Assembly (NCBI GenBank): GCA_049323795.1
Contig: JBMOOH010000005.1
Coordinates: forward strand, 124,001 to 188,000
Length of the DNA: 64,000 nucleotides
Direction of reading: 5' to 3'
Source of the DNA: JAOADN01 sp049323795
GTDB taxonomy: Bacteria; Pseudomonadota; Alphaproteobacteria; Rhodobacterales; Rhodobacteraceae
The stretch's first letter is position 1. Each line of letters starts with the position of its first letter. Below are positions 60,673 to 64,000 of the stretch, piece after piece. The position numbers were made by a program, and so were the translations under genes. The notes beneath the pieces were generated by a model. The model was not told where the DNA came from. It ran no database searches and was given only the letters and a program-made list of their open reading frames with translations.

Positions 60673-61698
60673 ATGACGCTCGACCAGCCCACGCGCCCCA
60701 CACCTCTCATCGACCCCTTCCTCCGGCCGATCAGCTACCTGCGCGTCTCGGTCACCGACCGCTGCGACTTCCGCTGCACCTACTGCATGACCGAGCACAT
60801 GACCTTCCTGCCGAAGAAGGACCTGCTGACGCTCGAGGAGCTTGACCGCCTCTCCTCCGCCTTCATCCGGCTCGGCGTCCGCAAGCTCCGCATCACCGGC
60901 GGCGAGCCGCTCGTCCGGCGCGACATCCTCACCTTCTTCCGCGCCGTGTCGCGGCACCTCGCAAGCGGGGCGCTCGACGAACTGACGCTCACCACCAACG
61001 GCTCGCAACTCGCGAAACATGCCGGGGAGCTCGCGAGCTGCGGCATCCGCCGCATCAACGTCTCGCTCGACACGCTCGACCCCGTGAAATTCCAGGCCAT
61101 CACCCGCTGGGGCAAACTCGCCCCTGTCCTCGAGGGCATTATGGCCGCCAGGGCCGCGGGCATGCGCATCAAGATCAACACCGTCGCGCTCAGGGGCTTC
61201 AACGAGGACGAGGTCTTCCCGATCCTCGACTGGTGCGCCACGAACGACCACGACCTGACCTTCATCGAGGTCATGCCGATGGGCGAGATGGGCGAGGAGA
61301 TGCGGCTCGACCAGTACTGGTCGCTGAAGGACGTCCGCGCCCGCCTCGGCAAGCGCTTCACGCTCACCGACCTGACCGACCGCACCGGCGGCCCCGCCCG
61401 CTACGTGCGCATCGAGGAGACGGGCCAGAAGGTCGGCTTCATCACCCCCCTCACCCACAACTTCTGCGAATCCTGCAACCGCGTCCGCGTCACCTGCACG
61501 GGCGAGATCTTCATGTGCCTCGGGCAGGAGGACAAGGCCGACCTGCGGGCGCCGCTGCGTGCCGGCCCCGACGACCGGATGCTCGACGACGCCATCCGCG
61601 CCGCCATCGCGCGCAAGCCCAGGGGCCACGACTTCGACTATTCGCGGCAGCGGGTGGCCGGGCAGGTCAGCCGGCACATGAGCCACACGGGGGGGTGA
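60673..61698 (+). CDS. moaA: GTP 3',8-cyclase MoaA
   Basis: 341 residues. The radical-SAM cluster Cys are C31, C35 and C38 in DRCDFRCTYCM. A second [4Fe-4S] site near the C-terminus is in NFCESCNRVRVTCTGEIFMC. The protein ends in the Gly-Gly dipeptide (SHTGG) needed for activity. It makes 3',8-cH2GTP, the first intermediate of molybdenum cofactor. The MocA-like gene at 10.3 kb is the only other possible cofactor gene in the window. The ATG at 60673 lies just before the conserved PFLRPISYLRVSVTD. Confidence 0.96.
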   Translation: MTLDQPTRPTPLIDPFLRPISYLRVSVTDRCDFRCTYCMTEHMTFLPKKDLLTLEELDRLSSAFIRLGVRKLRITGGEPLVRRDILTFFRAVSRHLASGALDELTLTTNGSQLAKHAGELASCGIRRINVSLDTLDPVKFQAITRWGKLAPVLEGIMAARAAGMRIKINTVALRGFNEDEVFPILDWCATNDHDLTFIEVMPMGEMGEEMRLDQYWSLKDVRARLGKRFTLTDLTDRTGGPARYVRIEETGQKVGFITPLTHNFCESCNRVRVTCTGEIFMCLGQEDKADLRAPLRAGPDDRMLDDAIRAAIARKPRGHDFDYSRQRVAGQVSRHMSHTGG

Positions 61699-61727
61699 GC
61701 CGCGGTCCCGGGCGAAGTCCGGGATCG

Positions 61728-61746
61728 GACGCTCCGGTGGAGCGTC
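61728..61746 (+). terminator. hairpin downstream of moaA
   Basis: GACGCTCC-GGT-GGAGCGTC, a perfect 8-bp stem starting 30 bases after the moaA stop, in the 180-base gap before the quinol oxidase genes. No U-tract follows. An imperfect stem (CGGTCCCGG / CCGGGATCG) lies just to its left. Confidence 0.4.
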
Positions 61747-61878
61747 GGAAGCGGCGAACGCCCGGAGCGCGAGCGAGGGGCCGGGCAGCCGCGGTCCGCC
61801 CCGCGACCCGCCGCCGCATCCGGGGTGACTTCGCGCGGACAGGGATTACCTTTCCGGCAGCGAACAGGAAACACGCCA

Positions 61879-63252
61879 ATGGACCCTCTCCTTCTCTCCC
61901 GCATCCAGTTTGCGGCGAACATCTCGTTCCACATCCTCTTTCCGGCGATCACCATCGCGCTCGGCTGGGTGCTGCTCTTCTTCCGCCTGCGCTTTGCTGC
62001 AACGGGCGACCGGAAGTGGATGGATGCCTACATGTTCTGGGTGAAGGTCTTCGCCCTCTCCTTCGCGCTCGGGGTGGTGTCGGGCATCACGATGAGCTTC
62101 CAGTTCGGCACCAACTGGCCCGGCTTCATGAACACCGTCGGCAATGTCGCCGGCCCGCTTCTGGCCTACGAGGTCCTCACCGCCTTCTTCCTCGAGGCCG
62201 TGTTCCTCGGGATCATGCTCTTCGGTGCCTCGCGGGTGAAACCCTGGGTCCATGTGACGGCGACGGTGCTGGTCGCGTTCGGAACGACGATGAGCGCGTT
62301 CTGGATCATCGCCCTCAACTCATGGATGCACACGCCGCAGGGGTTCGAACTGCGGGACGGCGTGGTCTATGCGACCGACTGGTGGGCGATCATCTTCAAT
62401 CCCTCGATGCCCTACCGGCTGACCCACATGCTCCTTGCCTCGGGCCTCACGGTCGCCTTTCTGGTGGCCGGCCTCTCGGCGTTCCGGATCCTGGTCGGCG
62501 ACAGGTCCGAGGCCGTGCTGTCCACGATGAGGACCGGAACGGTGCTGGGGGCGATCCTCATCCCGCTGCAGATCGTCGCCGGCGACGAGCAGGGGCTGAA
62601 CACGCTGCAATACCAGCCCGCCAAGGTCGCGGCGATCGAGGCGAACTGGGAGACAGGGGGGAACGTGCCGCTCGTCCTCTTTGCGCTCCCCGACGAGGCG
62701 GCGCAGGAGAACCGTTTCGAGATCGGCATCCCGTCGCTCGCCTCGATCATCCTCAGGCGCAGTCCTGACGGCGTGGTGCCGGGTCTCAAGGACTTCGTGG
62801 CCGAGGACGGCACAGTCCTGTATCCCCCCGTCGCTCCCGTCTTCTTCAGTTTCCGCGTCATGGTCGGGACCGGCATCGCCATGCTCGCCGTGTCCTGGGC
62901 GGGCGTCTGGCTCCTGCGCCGCAGGGGGGCGGCCGCGATGCCGCGGTCATGGCTCTTCGTTGCGGTCGGCATGACCTTCTCGGGATGGCTCGCCACCCTT
63001 GCGGGCTGGTACACGACCGAGATCGGCCGCCAGCCCTGGCTGGTGCAGGGCCTGCTGACCACCGAGGCCGCGCTTGGCCCGGTGCCGCCGGCGATGGTCC
63101 TCTCGACGCTCCTGGCCTACATCGCGCTCTATGCGCTTCTCCTCGGGGCCTACATCTGGGTGATCTTCGCCCTCGCCCGGAAGGCCGCGAAAGGCGAGCC
63201 GGCACCCGATCCGGCCGGAGCGCCCACCCACGCGACCTTCCCTGCGGAGTGA
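61879..63252 (+). CDS. cydA: cytochrome ubiquinol oxidase subunit I (bd-type, short Q-loop)
   Basis: 457 residues with about nine helices. The N-terminal heme-ligand His18 is in NISFHILFPAI; MSFQFGTNWPGFMNTVGN, KVAAIEANWET (quinol loop) and GWYTTEIGRQPWLVQGLL are diagnostic of CydA. The Q-loop is short, so it belongs to the CIO-like group, often cyanide-insensitive; the name cioA would also fit. It oxidises quinol and reduces O2 without pumping protons. AGGAAA lies eight bases before the ATG; cydB starts 6 bases after its stop. Confidence 0.95.
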   Translation: MDPLLLSRIQFAANISFHILFPAITIALGWVLLFFRLRFAATGDRKWMDAYMFWVKVFALSFALGVVSGITMSFQFGTNWPGFMNTVGNVAGPLLAYEVLTAFFLEAVFLGIMLFGASRVKPWVHVTATVLVAFGTTMSAFWIIALNSWMHTPQGFELRDGVVYATDWWAIIFNPSMPYRLTHMLLASGLTVAFLVAGLSAFRILVGDRSEAVLSTMRTGTVLGAILIPLQIVAGDEQGLNTLQYQPAKVAAIEANWETGGNVPLVLFALPDEAAQENRFEIGIPSLASIILRRSPDGVVPGLKDFVAEDGTVLYPPVAPVFFSFRVMVGTGIAMLAVSWAGVWLLRRRGAAAMPRSWLFVAVGMTFSGWLATLAGWYTTEIGRQPWLVQGLLTTEAALGPVPPAMVLSTLLAYIALYALLLGAYIWVIFALARKAAKGEPAPDPAGAPTHATFPAE

Positions 63253-63258
63253 CCGGCG

Positions 63259-64000
63259 ATGAACCCCTTCGATCCCGCGACCCTGCCCCTTGTCTTCGCC
63301 GGCCTCCTCGGCCTTTCGATCCTGATCTACGTCGTGCTCGACGGCTTCGACCTCGGCGTCGGCATCCTGCTTCCCCAGGCGCGGGGCGACGAGGAACGCG
63401 ACACGATGATCGCCTCGATCGGCCCCTTCTGGGATGCCAACGAAACCTGGCTCGTCCTGGCGATCGGCATCCTTCTGGTGGCCTTTCCGGCGGCCCACGG
63501 CGAGATCCTCGGCGCGCTCTACCTTCCCGTCGCGGTGATGCTGATCGGGCTGATCCTGCGCGGGGTCGCCTTCGAGTTCAGGGTCAAGGCCCCCGCCGGG
63601 CAGAAGGCGCTCTGGGACCGCTGCTTCTTCGGCGGAAGCCTTGCCGCCGCTCTGGCGCAGGGCTTCATGCTCGGGCTCTACGTCATGGGGCTGGACTGGA
63701 CGCCCTGGAACGTCGCGTTTGCCGCTTTGACGGCCGTCAGCCTCGCCGTTGCCTACTCGTTCATCGGCGCTTCATGGCTGATCGTGAAGACGGACGGTCT
63801 CTTGCAGGACGCGGCGATCACCTGGGCGAGGCGGGCGCTGGCGGGGGTGATCGTGGGTCTGGCCGCCATATCTGCGGCCACGCCCCTCGTCAGCGCCCGG
63901 ATCTTCGACAAATGGTTCGCCTGGCCCGAGGTTCTGCTGCTTTCGCCGCTGCCGGTCGCATCGGCGGCTCTTGTCGCCCTGATCCGGGTGTGGCTCGGGC
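63259..64000 (+). CDS. cydB: cytochrome ubiquinol oxidase subunit II (5' part; truncated by window edge)
   Basis: First 247 codons of CydB, the second membrane subunit of the bd-type oxidase. YVVLDGFDLGVGILLP, SIGPFWDANETWLVLAIGILLVAFP and VMLIGLILRGVAFEFR are family hallmarks. Several helices are visible before the sequence stops at 64000. It starts 6 bases after cydA, in the same operon. Confidence 0.94.
   Translation, partial: MNPFDPATLPLVFAGLLGLSILIYVVLDGFDLGVGILLPQARGDEERDTMIASIGPFWDANETWLVLAIGILLVAFPAAHGEILGALYLPVAVMLIGLILRGVAFEFRVKAPAGQKALWDRCFFGGSLAAALAQGFMLGLYVMGLDWTPWNVAFAALTAVSLAVAYSFIGASWLIVKTDGLLQDAAITWARRALAGVIVGLAAISAATPLVSARIFDKWFAWPEVLLLSPLPVASAALVALIRVWLG

Overview
The window reads as chromosomal DNA of an alphaproteobacterium of the Rhodobacter/Paracoccus kind (Rhodobacteraceae). 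This rests on very high GC, many 4-base overlaps between genes, a ChpT phosphotransferase, an olsB-olsA ornithine-lipid pair, a proA-proB-obg cluster, and a complex I (nuo) operon interrupted by the extra small genes typical of this family. It looks like core chromosome: I found no insertion sequence, prophage, CRISPR array, rRNA or tRNA.

1-15.6 kb: the start of a class II DAHP synthase gene (cut by the left edge), then a GlxA-type AraC regulator, a complete LIV-type ABC importer with an extra small secreted protein, a large FAD/GcvT oxidoreductase of the dimethylglycine/sarcosine dehydrogenase family and a MocA-like nucleotidyltransferase. Together these suggest regulated uptake and oxidative demethylation of an N-methylated amine. 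Facing them is a PotBCA-type importer with no binding protein, under a MocR-type regulator, and a small DUF1127 gene.

15.6-31.8 kb: mostly housekeeping. rplM-rpsI, a VPLPA-CTERM-like surface protein, an enoyl-CoA hydratase, an M32 carboxypeptidase, ctaA, trmJ, a thiE-like gene, olsB-olsA, DUF3553, chpT, obg-proB-proA, then a 762-base non-coding stretch with three tandem hairpins leading into a DEAD-box RNA helicase.

53.7 kb down to 31.8 kb (minus strand): one long operon, nuoA-B-C-x-D-x-E-x-x-F-x-x-G-x-H-I-x-J-K-L-M-N-birA-coaX-rnj. All 14 complex I subunits are present. The eight x genes are a two-helix membrane protein, a small secreted protein, a membrane protein with a helix-hairpin-helix domain also found at the NuoE C-terminus, DUF5337, DUF3291, DUF5333, a lipoprotein and a carboxymuconolactone-decarboxylase family protein. 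Palindromic repeats sit in several of the gaps. The operon ends with biotin ligase, pantothenate kinase III and ribonuclease J.

53.9-64 kb: a DegT aminotransferase coupled to a TetA-like MFS exporter, a phosphoglycolate-phosphatase-like gene, glmU-glmS (UDP-GlcNAc synthesis), moaA (molybdenum cofactor) and the start of a cytochrome bd-type quinol oxidase, with cydB cut by the right edge. Non-ATG starts are frequent, including TTG for nuoA and nuoD.
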